A DNA stretch of 32,374 nucleotides from Novosphingobium lentum NBRC 107847 (lineage in GTDB: Bacteria; Pseudomonadota; Alphaproteobacteria; Sphingomonadales; Sphingomonadaceae). Positions 16,596 through 23,387 of the stretch are shown here, piece after piece. Both the position numbers and the translations under genes were made by a program. The notes under the pieces were generated by a model. It was not told the DNA's origin and searched no databases. It saw nothing but the letters and a program-made list of their open reading frames with translations. The first letter of the stretch is position 1; each line of letters opens with the position of its first letter. The stretch is from positions 1 to 32,374 of the forward strand of contig NZ_BCTW01000030.1 of assembly GCF_001590965.1 (NCBI RefSeq), given 5' to 3'.

Positions 16596-16671
16596 TGGTG
16601 GAGCCTAGCGGGATCGAACCGCTGACCTCCTGCATGCCATGCAGGCGCTCTCCCAGCTGAGCTAAGGCCCC
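16596..16671 (-). tRNA. tRNA-Ala(GGC)
   Basis: A 76-nt cloverleaf on the minus strand. The acceptor GGGGCCT pairs with AGGCTCC (one G-U), and the D-arm contains TTAGCTCAGCTGGGAGAGC. The anticodon stem CCTGC/GCAGG holds the loop ATGGCAT with anticodon GGC. The T-arm has GGTTCGATCC, the discriminator is A, and CCA is encoded. It reads GCC/GCU alanine codons. No integrase or att duplication is seen next to it. Confidence 0.96.
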
Positions 16672-16827
16672 ATAACCATCAAGCGCGCCGTTGGGTTGCG
16701 CGCCATCCCGGTGGCGCGAACCGCCGGGGAGCCGCCCCTTAGTCAAGGGCCGGGAAACTGGCAAGCCCGATTTTGCGAATCGGGGGTGGAGGAAGGCATG
16801 CCGCACGTTCAGGCCTGATGCCTGCCC

Positions 16828-16906
16828 GAGTCTGTTTTCCAGCCTCACCGCTGGAAGCGGCACCGGACTGAGTCTCTATCCAGCCTTACGGCTGGGGCGG
16901 CACCGG
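16828..16906. repeat. Tandem pair of ~38-nt hairpin units
   Basis: Unit 1 (16828-16866) and unit 2 (16870-16906) both begin GAGTCT, continue to a CCAGCC...GCTGG hairpin and end GCGGCACCGG. The stems are CCAGC/GCTGG at 16839-16854 and CCAGCC/GGCTGG at 16880-16895. Loop bases differ while the stems are kept, which suggests the fold matters. Confidence 0.7.
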
Positions 16907-16990
16907 CCCGCTCCCCCAATAGCCAACTGGGCCCGACCACCCCTAAGGTACTCTGTCGGGTGGTCAGGCAGGGAGAGCGGGCCGGTGCCG
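16898..16990. repeat. 16-bp perfect inverted repeat with nested hairpin
   Basis: CGGCACCGGCCCGCTC (16898-16913) is exactly complementary to 16975-16990. Three more pairs follow after one mismatch. Inside lies an 8-bp stem, GACCACCC (16935-16942) with GGGTGGTC (16958-16965). The left arm overlaps the end of the second tandem hairpin unit. Confidence 0.75.
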
Positions 16991-17028
16991 TGCAATGTCA
17001 TGCGATCAGCATGACCGAACCATGCACC

Positions 17029-17343
17029 TCAATGCTCGTCGGGTTCGCCGTCGCCTTGACCGGGGACGCCCAGATCATCGTCGCCGCCGAGATCGACGTC
17101 GTTGTCCGGCGAATCGCCATCCTCGTCGATGTCGAGATCTTCCTCGGCCAGATCGACGTCGGCCACCGCCTCGACCTTCTTGACTTCCTCATAGGGGATC
17201 GGCTGCTTGGACTTGAGCGTCGGCTCGGGGTTCCACGCATAGCCGCATTCGACGCAAGTGACCGGGTCCGACTTGCCCAGGTCGTAAAAACGGGTGCCGC
17301 ACTTCGGGCAGCCATGCTTGGCGCCCCACTCTGGCTTGACCAT
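17029..17343 (-). CDS. TIGR02300 (FYDLN acid) zinc-ribbon protein
   Basis: A 104-residue alphaproteobacterial protein. A zinc ribbon at the N-terminus has Cys12/Cys15 (CPKCGTRFYDLGK) and Cys30/Cys33 (CVECGYAW). FYDLGK is the motif that gives the family its name (FYDLN). The second half is extremely acidic (DVDLAEEDLDIDEDGDSPDN, DLGGDDDLG). The start ATG 17343 has AGGA upstream and is the usual MVKPEWG N-terminus; the frame continues to 17466 without support. It is divergent from aroA. The function is unknown; the ribbon plus acidic tail would suit a nucleic-acid- or protein-binding accessory factor. Confidence 0.93.
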   Translation of the reverse strand: MVKPEWGAKHGCPKCGTRFYDLGKSDPVTCVECGYAWNPEPTLKSKQPIPYEEVKKVEAVADVDLAEEDLDIDEDGDSPDNDVDLGGDDDLGVPGQGDGEPDEH

Positions 17344-17542
17344 AAAAATCCTCACGTGCGCCCGCACCGAAACGGTGGCAGGCCAAAAAAAGTCCGGTGC
17401 GTCATATGGTGACGGCGTCGTGCGATACAACGCTGCGCCCATCCCAGCGCGGGCGCGCCTTGCCATAGCGCGCCCGCGCTGTCAAAAGCCGCGCGCCTCG
17501 CTGCACCCGCAGCATGGGCCTCCCTCGCGCCAGAGACCATCC

Positions 17543-18955
17543 GTGACCGCTGCCGATCCTTCCTCGATGCGCCCTCGCCGCTTCCGCGCCACCGGGCCGC
17601 TCACCGGCCGCATCCGCGTGCCGGGCGACAAGTCGATCAGCCACCGCTCGATCATGCTCGGCGCGCTGGCGGTGGGCGAGACGCGCGTGACCGGCTTGCT
17701 GGAAGGCGAGGACGTGCTGTCCACCGCCGCCGCCATGCGCGCCATTGGCGCGCACATTGAACGAACTGCCGCCGCTGAAAGCGGCGGTGGGCGCGCCATG
17801 GGCGCCGACGTGCAGCGCACTGGCGAAGGTTCGTGGACCATCCATGGCGTGGGCGTGGGATCGCTGCTGCAACCGCGCACCGCGCTCGACATGGGCAACA
17901 GCGGCACCTCCACGCGGCTGCTGATGGGATTGGTCGCGAGCCACCCGATCACCGCCACGTTCATCGGCGACGCCAGCCTGTCCAAACGTCCGATGGGCCG
18001 GGTGATCGATCCGCTGTCGACGATGGGCGCCGATTTCACCTCGGCCCCCGGCGGCACGCTGCCGCTGACGCTGCGCGGCATCGCTCCCGCCGTGCCGATT
18101 TCGTACCGCCTGCCCGTCGCCAGCGCGCAAGTGAAGAGCGCCATCCTGCTTGCGGGGCTCAACACGCCGGGGATCACCACGGTGATCGAACCGGTGCCGA
18201 CGCGCGACCATTCCGAAAGGATGCTCAAGGGCTTCGGTGCCGATCTTCAGGTGGAAGTCGAAGCCGACGGCACGCGGATCATCCGGCTGGTCGGCGAGGC
18301 GGAGCTGAAGCCGCAGGTCATCGCGGTGCCGGGCGACCCCTCGTCCGCCGCGTTCTTCGTGGTCGCGGCGCTGCTGGTGCCCGGCTCGGACCTGGTGATC
18401 GAGAACGTCGGGCTCAACCCCACCCGCGCCGCGTTGTTCGACGTGTTGCGCGCGATGGGCGGCAGCATCGAGGCGCTCGACCCGCGCGAGGTCGGCGGCG
18501 AGCCGGTGGCGGACTTGCGCGTGCGCCATTCGCTGCTGACCGGGATCGAGGTCGATCCGGCGGTGGTGCCGAGCATGGTCGATGAATTCCCCGTGCTGTT
18601 CGTCGCCGCCGCGATCGCCCAAGGCCGCACGGTGACGCGCGGGCTGGAGGAACTGCGCGTGAAGGAATCGGACCGCATCGCGGTGATGCGCGCCGCGCTG
18701 GAACTGGCGGGCGCGACCGTGACCGAGACGGCGGACGGCCTGATCATCGACGGCACCGGCGGCGATCCGCTTTCCGGCACCGGCGCCGAACCGATCGCCA
18801 CCCACCTCGACCACCGCATCGCGATGAGCATGGCGGTGGCGGGCCTGGCCAGCCGCGCGGGCGTGGAAGTGGACGATTGCCGCCCCATCGCCACCAGCTT
18901 CCCCGCGTTCGAAGGCCTGCTCGACGGCGCGATGCCTGTGGCCGACCGCGCATGA
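17543..18955 (+). CDS. aroA: 3-phosphoshikimate 1-carboxyvinyltransferase (class II EPSP synthase)
   Basis: A 470-residue enzyme of the shikimate pathway that joins PEP to shikimate-3-phosphate. It follows the class II pattern known from the Agrobacterium CP4 enzyme: VPGDKSISHRS (Lys30), FIGDASLSKRPMGRV, SAQVKSAILLAGLNTPG, EELRVKESDR, ATHLDHRIAMS. The residue that is Ala in the glyphosate-tolerant CP4 enzyme is Gly121 here (GNSGTSTR), so tolerance should not be assumed. About 18 extra residues at 76-93 come from an internal duplication. The start is the GTG at 17543; ATG 17567 is an alternative, and neither has a strong ribosome site. Its stop overlaps the next gene (ATGA). Confidence 0.95.
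   Translation: MTAADPSSMRPRRFRATGPLTGRIRVPGDKSISHRSIMLGALAVGETRVTGLLEGEDVLSTAAAMRAIGAHIERTAAAESGGGRAMGADVQRTGEGSWTIHGVGVGSLLQPRTALDMGNSGTSTRLLMGLVASHPITATFIGDASLSKRPMGRVIDPLSTMGADFTSAPGGTLPLTLRGIAPAVPISYRLPVASAQVKSAILLAGLNTPGITTVIEPVPTRDHSERMLKGFGADLQVEVEADGTRIIRLVGEAELKPQVIAVPGDPSSAAFFVVAALLVPGSDLVIENVGLNPTRAALFDVLRAMGGSIEALDPREVGGEPVADLRVRHSLLTGIEVDPAVVPSMVDEFPVLFVAAAIAQGRTVTRGLEELRVKESDRIAVMRAALELAGATVTETADGLIIDGTGGDPLSGTGAEPIATHLDHRIAMSMAVAGLASRAGVEVDDCRPIATSFPAFEGLLDGAMPVADRA
17738..17821 (+). repeat. Internal tandem duplication inside aroA (54-bp period)
   Basis: Codons 66-75 (RAIGAHIERT, 17738-17767) recur as codons 84-93 (RAMGADVQRT, 17792-17821), with 22 of 30 bases identical at an offset of 54 bp. 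Between them lies a perfect 8-bp hairpin CCGCCGCT / AGCGGCGG (17769-17787). The insertion is in frame and falls where CP4-type enzymes have a short loop. Confidence 0.75.
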
Positions 18956-19203
18956 CCGGTGCCCAAGCCGACGCCATCGGCCTTGTCGGCAGCGCGGTGT
19001 TCATCGCCGCATTCGCCTATTCCAACGTGGCCAAGACGCTCGACAAGCTGTGGTTCAACCTGGCGAATCTGGTCGGCGCGGTGCTGCTGCTGACTTCGCT
19101 GTCGGTCCACTTCAACCTCGCCGCATTTATCCTCGAGGCGGCATGGGGCGCGATTGCGCTGATCGGCTTTGCGGTGGAACTGCGGCGGCGGGTGCGCGCG
19201 TGA
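18952..19203 (+). CDS. CBU_0592-like small membrane protein
   Basis: An 83-residue hydrophobic protein with about three membrane segments (IGLVGSAVFIAAFAYS, WFNLANLVGAVLLLTSL, AAFILEAAWGAIALIGFAV) and a basic C-terminus. The pattern matches the CBU_0592 family of small membrane proteins with no known function. Its ATG overlaps the aroA stop (ATGA) and its stop overlaps the cmk GTG, so it is translated as part of the aroA-cmk unit. Conserved linkage to aroA and cmk in sphingomonads would be worth testing; nothing in the protein itself suggests an enzymatic role. Confidence 0.85.
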   Translation: MTGAQADAIGLVGSAVFIAAFAYSNVAKTLDKLWFNLANLVGAVLLLTSLSVHFNLAAFILEAAWGAIALIGFAVELRRRVRA

Positions 19204-19826
19204 TCATCGCGGTCGATGGCCCCACCGCATCGGGCAAGGGCACCGTGGCCAAAGCTCTGGCGGCGCATTTCGGGTTGCCGCATCTCGATACCGGGCTGCT
19301 CTATCGCGCGGTCGGGCGGCAGGTGTTTCTCGATGGCGGCGATCCCGACAATGGCGGCGATGCACTGGCCGCCACGACCTTTCCCGAAGGTTTGCTGCTC
19401 GATCCCGAACTGCGCTCCGAGGCGAGCGGCGGGCTGGCCAGCCGCGTCTCGGTCCACCCTTCGGTGCGCGCCGCGCTGATGGAGCGCCAGCAGGCGTTCG
19501 CCGACCAGCCCGGCGGCGCGGTGCTCGACGGGCGCGACATCGCCACGGTGATCGCCCCGCACGCCACCGCCAAGCTTTACGTCACCGCCAGCGTGCCCGC
19601 GCGCGCGCTGCGGCGGTGGAAGGAAATGTCCGCGCGCGGCGAGGATGTGTCGCTGGCAGAGATCGAGGCGGATCTGGCGGCGCGCGACGACCGCGACCGC
19701 AACCGCGCCGAAGCCCCGCTGCGCCAGGCCGACGACGCGGTGCGGCTCGACACTTCGGAGCTTACGCCCGAGACGGCGATTGCGGCGGCGATTGCGATCG
19801 TAGAGCGAATCGTCAAATACGGCTGA
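19200..19826 (+). CDS. cmk: Cytidylate kinase
   Basis: A 208-residue nucleoside monophosphate kinase that phosphorylates CMP and dCMP using ATP. The P-loop GPTASGKGT is at residues 7-15. DTGLLYRAVG and LDGRDIATVI form the nucleotide-binding site. The lid region (RWKEMSARGEDVSLAEIEAD, then RDDRDRNRAEAPLRQADDAV) carries the family arginines. The start is GTG 19200, which overlaps the upstream stop as GTGA; the frame is open upstream without similarity. The cmk-rpsA order is conserved in proteobacteria. A 302-bp palindrome-rich gap separates it from rpsA. Confidence 0.96.
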   Translation: MIIAVDGPTASGKGTVAKALAAHFGLPHLDTGLLYRAVGRQVFLDGGDPDNGGDALAATTFPEGLLLDPELRSEASGGLASRVSVHPSVRAALMERQQAFADQPGGAVLDGRDIATVIAPHATAKLYVTASVPARALRRWKEMSARGEDVSLAEIEADLAARDDRDRNRAEAPLRQADDAVRLDTSELTPETAIAAAIAIVERIVKYG

Positions 19827-19827
19827 T

Positions 19828-19907
19828 CCCCCGCTAAGGCGGGGGCCTCGGGCGTCATGAAGCACCCCGTGTGCTCAACCGCCTGAGGTCCCCGCCTTCG
19901 CGGGGAC
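19828..19907. repeat. REP-like palindromic element between cmk and rpsA
   Basis: Three hairpins in a row. CCCCCGC-TAAG-GCGGGGG is at 19828-19845. An outer stem CCTCGGGCG (19847-19855) / CGCCTGAGG (19880-19888, one G-U) encloses GCAC/GTGC. GTCCCCGC-CTTC-GCGGGGAC is at 19888-19907. Tetraloops and stems mirrored on both strands are typical of REP/BIME-type dispersed repeats. It may also end or attenuate the cmk transcript. Confidence 0.7.
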
Positions 19908-19933
19908 GCACACAGGCCCCCTCCCCAAATTCC

Positions 19934-19962
19934 TTGCTTTTCCGGGGCATCGGACGTATGGG
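19934..19962 (+). promoter_or_regulatory. Candidate rpsA promoter
   Basis: TTGCTT (19934-19939) and TATGGG (19957-19962) are separated by 17 bp, a reasonable housekeeping-sigma pair. It would give a leader of about 160 nt before rpsA. That leader holds a small GGCGG/CCGCC hairpin (20081-20096), possibly part of S1 autoregulation, which is known for E. coli rpsA. Confidence 0.4.
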
Positions 19963-20128
19963 CGCGCCTGTCCGGGCGGCCTGCGTGCTGCCGGGATGTT
20001 CGCCACGGCATTCGGCCCGGCGGGCACATCGGCCCTTTTGGCCCGCGGACCGGCATGGTGTCGGCTTGCGGAGAAAGACCGGCGGAAACAACCGCCTGGC
20101 CGGCATACTGCATACGGGAATCAACTGA

Positions 20129-21847
20129 ATGGCCACTATGGCACCCAACAATCCCACGCGCGACGATTTCGCCGCGATGCTCGACGAATCGCTTGGCGGT
20201 GCCGCCAACGGTGGCTTTGAAGGCCGCGTCGTCAAGGGCACGATTACCGCAATTGAAAACGACAAGGCCGTCATCGACGTTGGCTTGAAGAGCGAGGGCC
20301 GCGTTGCCCTGCGCGAATTCGCCATGGCCGGTCAGCCGCACGGGCTTTCCGTGGGCGATGAAGTCGAAGTTTATGTCGATCGCGTCGAGAACGCCGACGG
20401 CGAAGCGATGCTCAGCCGCGACCGCGCCCGCCGCGAAGCCGCCTGGGACAAGCTGGAAAGCGAATTCGGCGAAGGCAAGCGCGTCGAAGGCGTGATCTTC
20501 GGCCGCGTGAAGGGTGGCTTCACCGTCGATCTCGACGGCGCCGTGGCCTTCCTGCCCGGTTCGCAGGTCGATATCCGCCCCGTGCGCGACGTGACCCCGC
20601 TGATGGACATGCCGCAGCCGTTCCAGATCCTGAAGATGGATCGCCGCCGCGGCAACATCGTCGTCTCGCGCCGTGCCGTTCTGGAAGAAACCCGCGCCGA
20701 ACAGCGCTCGGGCCTGATCATGAACCTCAAGGAAGGCCAGATCATCGACGGCGTGGTCAAGAACATCACCGATTACGGTGCGTTCGTGGATCTCGGCGGC
20801 ATCGACGGCCTGCTCCATGTCACCGACATGAGCTACAAGCGCGTCAACCACCCGAGCGAAGTCATCGCCATCGGTGACACGGTCAAGGTGCAGATCATCC
20901 GCATCAACCAGGACACCCAGCGCATCAGCCTGGGCATGAAGCAGCTGGAATCGGATCCGTGGGATGGCGTTGTCGCCAAGTACCCGGTCGGCGCGAAGCT
21001 GCACGGCGTGGTCACCAACATCACCGAATACGGCGCGTTCGTCGAACTGGAAGCCGGCATCGAAGGCCTGGTCCACGTTTCGGAAATGTCCTGGACCAAG
21101 AAGAACGTCCACCCCGGCAAGATCGTTTCAACCTCGCAGGAAGTCGATGTGCTGGTGCTCGAGGTCGACAGCGACAAGCGTCGTATCAGCCTGGGCCTCA
21201 AGCAGGCACAGCAGAACCCGTGGGAAGCCTTTGCCGACAAGCACCCGGTGGGCAGCCATGTCGAAGGCGAAGTCAAGAACGCCACCGAGTTCGGCCTGTT
21301 CATCGGTCTGGATGGCGACGTCGACGGCATGGTCCACATGTCCGACATCGCCTGGGGCATCTCGGGCGAAGACGCGCTGGCGCTGCACCGCAAGGGTGAG
21401 CAGGTTTCGGCCGTCGTGCTCGACGTGGACGTCGAGAAGGAGCGCATCAGCCTTGGCATGAAGCAGCTTGAAAAGGGCGCTCCGGCAGCCGGTGGCACCA
21501 GTGCCGCTTCGGCCGGATCGCTGCGCCGTGGCGAAGTCGTCACCGTAACCGTGCTCGAAGTCCGCGATGGCGGGCTCGAAGTGCAGGCCGGCGACGATGG
21601 CGCGACCGGCTTCATCAAGCGCTCGGACCTGGGCCGCGATCGCGACGAACAGCGTCCCGACCGTTTCCAGGTGGGCCAGAAGCTCGACGCGCTGATCATC
21701 GGCTTCGACCGTTCCAAGAAGCCCAACTTCTCGGTCAAGGCCCGCCAGCTGGCCGAAGAGAAGGAAGCTGTGGAACAGTACGGTTCGTCGGATGCCGGCG
21801 CTTCGCTGGGCGACATCCTGGGCGCCGCGCTCAAGGGCAAGAACTGA
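20129..21847 (+). CDS. rpsA: 30S ribosomal protein S1
   Basis: A 572-residue protein of six consecutive S1 OB-fold domains (approximately 28-100, 118-180, 200-270, 287-357, 374-444, 464-530). S1 binds mRNA and helps load it onto the 30S subunit. Domains 3-5 show the classic KNITDYGAFVDLGG...GLLHVTDMS and RISLGMKQL repeats. Length matches alphaproteobacterial S1. Codon use is visibly more selective than in its neighbours (AAG, GGC, CTG dominate), as expected for a highly expressed gene. ATG 20129 is used; ATG 20138 is a close alternative. It is followed by a strong terminator. Confidence 0.97.
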   Translation: MATMAPNNPTRDDFAAMLDESLGGAANGGFEGRVVKGTITAIENDKAVIDVGLKSEGRVALREFAMAGQPHGLSVGDEVEVYVDRVENADGEAMLSRDRARREAAWDKLESEFGEGKRVEGVIFGRVKGGFTVDLDGAVAFLPGSQVDIRPVRDVTPLMDMPQPFQILKMDRRRGNIVVSRRAVLEETRAEQRSGLIMNLKEGQIIDGVVKNITDYGAFVDLGGIDGLLHVTDMSYKRVNHPSEVIAIGDTVKVQIIRINQDTQRISLGMKQLESDPWDGVVAKYPVGAKLHGVVTNITEYGAFVELEAGIEGLVHVSEMSWTKKNVHPGKIVSTSQEVDVLVLEVDSDKRRISLGLKQAQQNPWEAFADKHPVGSHVEGEVKNATEFGLFIGLDGDVDGMVHMSDIAWGISGEDALALHRKGEQVSAVVLDVDVEKERISLGMKQLEKGAPAAGGTSAASAGSLRRGEVVTVTVLEVRDGGLEVQAGDDGATGFIKRSDLGRDRDEQRPDRFQVGQKLDALIIGFDRSKKPNFSVKARQLAEEKEAVEQYGSSDAGASLGDILGAALKGKN

Positions 21848-21900
21848 TCCGAAGCCGCGCCAGGCGCGCAGCCTGCGGGCTGCCGCCTGACCGTGTAACA

Positions 21901-21940
21901 GCAAAGGCCCGTCCGCTCACCCGAGCGGGCGGGCTTTTGC
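21901..21940 (+). terminator. Rho-independent terminator of rpsA
   Basis: GCCCGTCCGCTC (21907-21918) pairs with GAGCGGGCGGGC (21923-21934), one G-U, around the 4-nt loop ACCC. TTTT follows at 21935-21938. The flanking GCAAA/TTTGC bases extend the stem. It lies 54 nt after the rpsA stop. Confidence 0.85.
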
Positions 21941-22049
21941 TTTGCGGGCGGCGGGCTTAGAGTCATCCTATGGACATTCCGGCGCGCGCTTCCTGCAACA
22001 CCGCTCGTCCTGAGCCTGTCCCGAAATCAACCAGCAGGAGGCCATGACA

Positions 22050-22448
22050 ATGAAAGCCCGCTGCCAGTGCGGCCAGCTCGGCGCCACCGTGCCCGGCCCT
22101 GGCGACCAGATCGTCGCGTGCCATTGCCTGGCGTGCCAGCGCCGCACCGGCGCGCCGTTCGGGGTGATCGCCTATTACGACCGCGCCGTGGTCACGCTGA
22201 CCGGAGAAGTGCGCGAGTACAGCCGCGTGGCCGACAGCGGCAACAGCTTCACCACCGGGTTCTGCCCCACGTGCGGCTCCACGCTGTATGCCCGCGCGGA
22301 CAAGCATCCGCAGATGATCGGCATCACCGTGGGCAGCTTTGCCGATCCCGGCCATCCGCCGCCGCACCGCGCGGTATTCGAGGATACGCGCCACGGCTGG
22401 TTTGCGTTCGCGGCCGAAATGGCGCATTTTCCCCAAGGGCGCACCTGA
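22050..22448 (+). CDS. GFA-family (glutathione-dependent formaldehyde-activating-like) protein
   Basis: A 132-residue Mss4-like zinc protein. The metal ligands appear as CQCG near the N-terminus, ACHCLACQRRTGAPFG and FCPTCGSTLY, with the typical GITVGSFADP and late acidic segments. The family is named after Gfa, which was reported to speed glutathione-formaldehyde adduct formation; most members have no proven activity. ATG 22050 is preferred because AGGAGG lies 8 nt upstream; ATG 22044 would leave only 2 nt. It precedes gloB by about 30 bp on the same strand. The pairing of two glutathione-linked families may be functional or chance. Confidence 0.88.
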   Translation: MKARCQCGQLGATVPGPGDQIVACHCLACQRRTGAPFGVIAYYDRAVVTLTGEVREYSRVADSGNSFTTGFCPTCGSTLYARADKHPQMIGITVGSFADPGHPPPHRAVFEDTRHGWFAFAAEMAHFPQGRT

Positions 22449-22479
22449 CCGCAGCCCGTCCTGTCATCACGGAATGCCC

Positions 22480-23238
22480 ATGATCGAAGTCCACCAGTTT
22501 CCCTGCCTGTCCGACAACTACGGCTACCTGCTGCACGATCCCGCCAGTGGCGAGACCGCGTGCATCGATACGCCCGATGCCGAGGCCTATATGGATGCGG
22601 CGATCGACAAGGGCTGGCGCATCACCCAGATCTGGAACACGCACTGGCACCCCGATCATGCCGGCGGCAACGTGGCGATCAAGGCGGCGACGCGGTGCAA
22701 GGTGTTTGCCCCGCAAGCCGAACATGGCCGGATCGCCGGGGTCGATGTGGCGGTGCGGCAGGGCGATATTCTGTCGCTGGGCGGCTGGCAGGCCGAAGTG
22801 ATCGACGTGGGCGGGCATACGCTGGGCCATGTCGCCTACCACCTGCCCGCCGCCGCCGTGGCGTTCGTGGGCGATGCGCTGTTCGCGCTGGGCTGCGGCC
22901 GGATGTTCGAGGGGACGCCGGAACAGTTCTGGACCAGCCTCTCGCGGCTGAAGGCCCTGCCGCCCGAAACCACGCTGTTCTGCGCGCACGAATACACCGC
23001 AGCGAATGCGCGCTTCGCGATCCACGCCGATCCCGACAATGTGGCGTTGCACGACTACGTCGCCGAGATCACGCGGCTGCGCGCGGCGAACGAGCCGACC
23101 GTGCCGATGCCGCTGGCCCGCGAGCTGGCCACCAACCCGTTCCTGCGCGCGGACGATCCGGCGATGCAGGCGCGCTGGGGCGGCGGCGATGCCGTGGCGA
23201 CGTTCGCCGCGCTGCGCAGCGCCAAGGACAGTTTTTAG
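22480..23238 (+). CDS. gloB: Hydroxyacylglutathione hydrolase (glyoxalase II)
   Basis: A 252-residue metallo-beta-lactamase-fold enzyme. It hydrolyses S-D-lactoylglutathione to D-lactate and glutathione, the second step of methylglyoxal detoxification. The binuclear metal ligands are THWHPDH (His55, His57, Asp59, His60), His113 in GGHTLGH, Asp132 in VGDALF and His170 in FCAHEYT. The C-terminal HAGH domain (AANARFAIHADPDN...NPFLRADDP) that binds glutathione is complete. ATG 22480 gives the usual MIEVHQFPCLSDNYGY start; ATG 22474 is two codons upstream. It is convergent with the atp operon across an inverted repeat. Confidence 0.95.
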   Translation: MIEVHQFPCLSDNYGYLLHDPASGETACIDTPDAEAYMDAAIDKGWRITQIWNTHWHPDHAGGNVAIKAATRCKVFAPQAEHGRIAGVDVAVRQGDILSLGGWQAEVIDVGGHTLGHVAYHLPAAAVAFVGDALFALGCGRMFEGTPEQFWTSLSRLKALPPETTLFCAHEYTAANARFAIHADPDNVALHDYVAEITRLRAANEPTVPMPLARELATNPFLRADDPAMQARWGGGDAVATFAALRSAKDSF

Positions 23239-23258
23239 GAAGTTGTCGGCAAGCGAAA

Positions 23259-23338
23259 CGTCGTCCCGGGCTTGACCCGGGACCGCTGACCATCAAGAGC
23301 CTGACCGCCGGAGGTCCCGGGTCAAGCCCGGGACGACG
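23259..23338. repeat. 25-bp perfect inverted repeat between gloB and atpF
   Basis: The 25-bp arms at 23259-23283 and 23314-23338 are exactly complementary, with a 30-bp centre. Each arm itself holds CCCGGG-CTTGA-CCCGGG symmetry. It has the look of a dispersed REP-type repeat of alphaproteobacteria. Because it sits between convergent genes it could also terminate both, although no U-run follows. Confidence 0.8.
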
Positions 23339-23387
23339 CGGAAATGGAGGCGGTGCGCGGTCGCGCGAGCCCTCGCCCGGACGGCAA

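Larger units (their letters stand above)
16672..17028 (-). other. Gene-free, highly structured interval
   Basis: The 357 bp between tRNA-Ala and the FYDLN gene encode no credible protein. The right half carries two tandem hairpin units and a long inverted repeat, listed separately. No U-run or clear promoter is visible. Any transcript would most likely be minus-strand readthrough from the FYDLN gene toward the tRNA. Confidence 0.5.

Noticed and set aside
16596..16671. tRNA-Ala as the attachment site of a genomic island
   Set aside because: No integrase, no repeated tRNA 3' end and only core genes on both sides.
16504..16863. Minus-strand open frame running across tRNA-Ala
   Set aside because: It overlaps the complete tRNA gene and has no recognisable protein features or ribosome site.
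16828..16990. CRISPR array
   Set aside because: Only two units, with no spacers of even length and no cas genes; the repeats are self-complementary hairpins laid end to end.
17543..18955. aroA as a glyphosate-tolerant enzyme because it is class II like CP4
   Set aside because: The position that is Ala in CP4 is Gly here (GNSGTSTR), so the key tolerance residue is absent. Class alone is not evidence of tolerance.
22000..22040. CCTGAGCCTGTCCCGAAA upstream of the GFA gene as an operator
   Set aside because: It looks like a remnant of a common intergenic repeat in sphingomonads (a similar GCTGAGCCTGTCG occurs near 2773). One partial copy is not enough to call a regulatory site.
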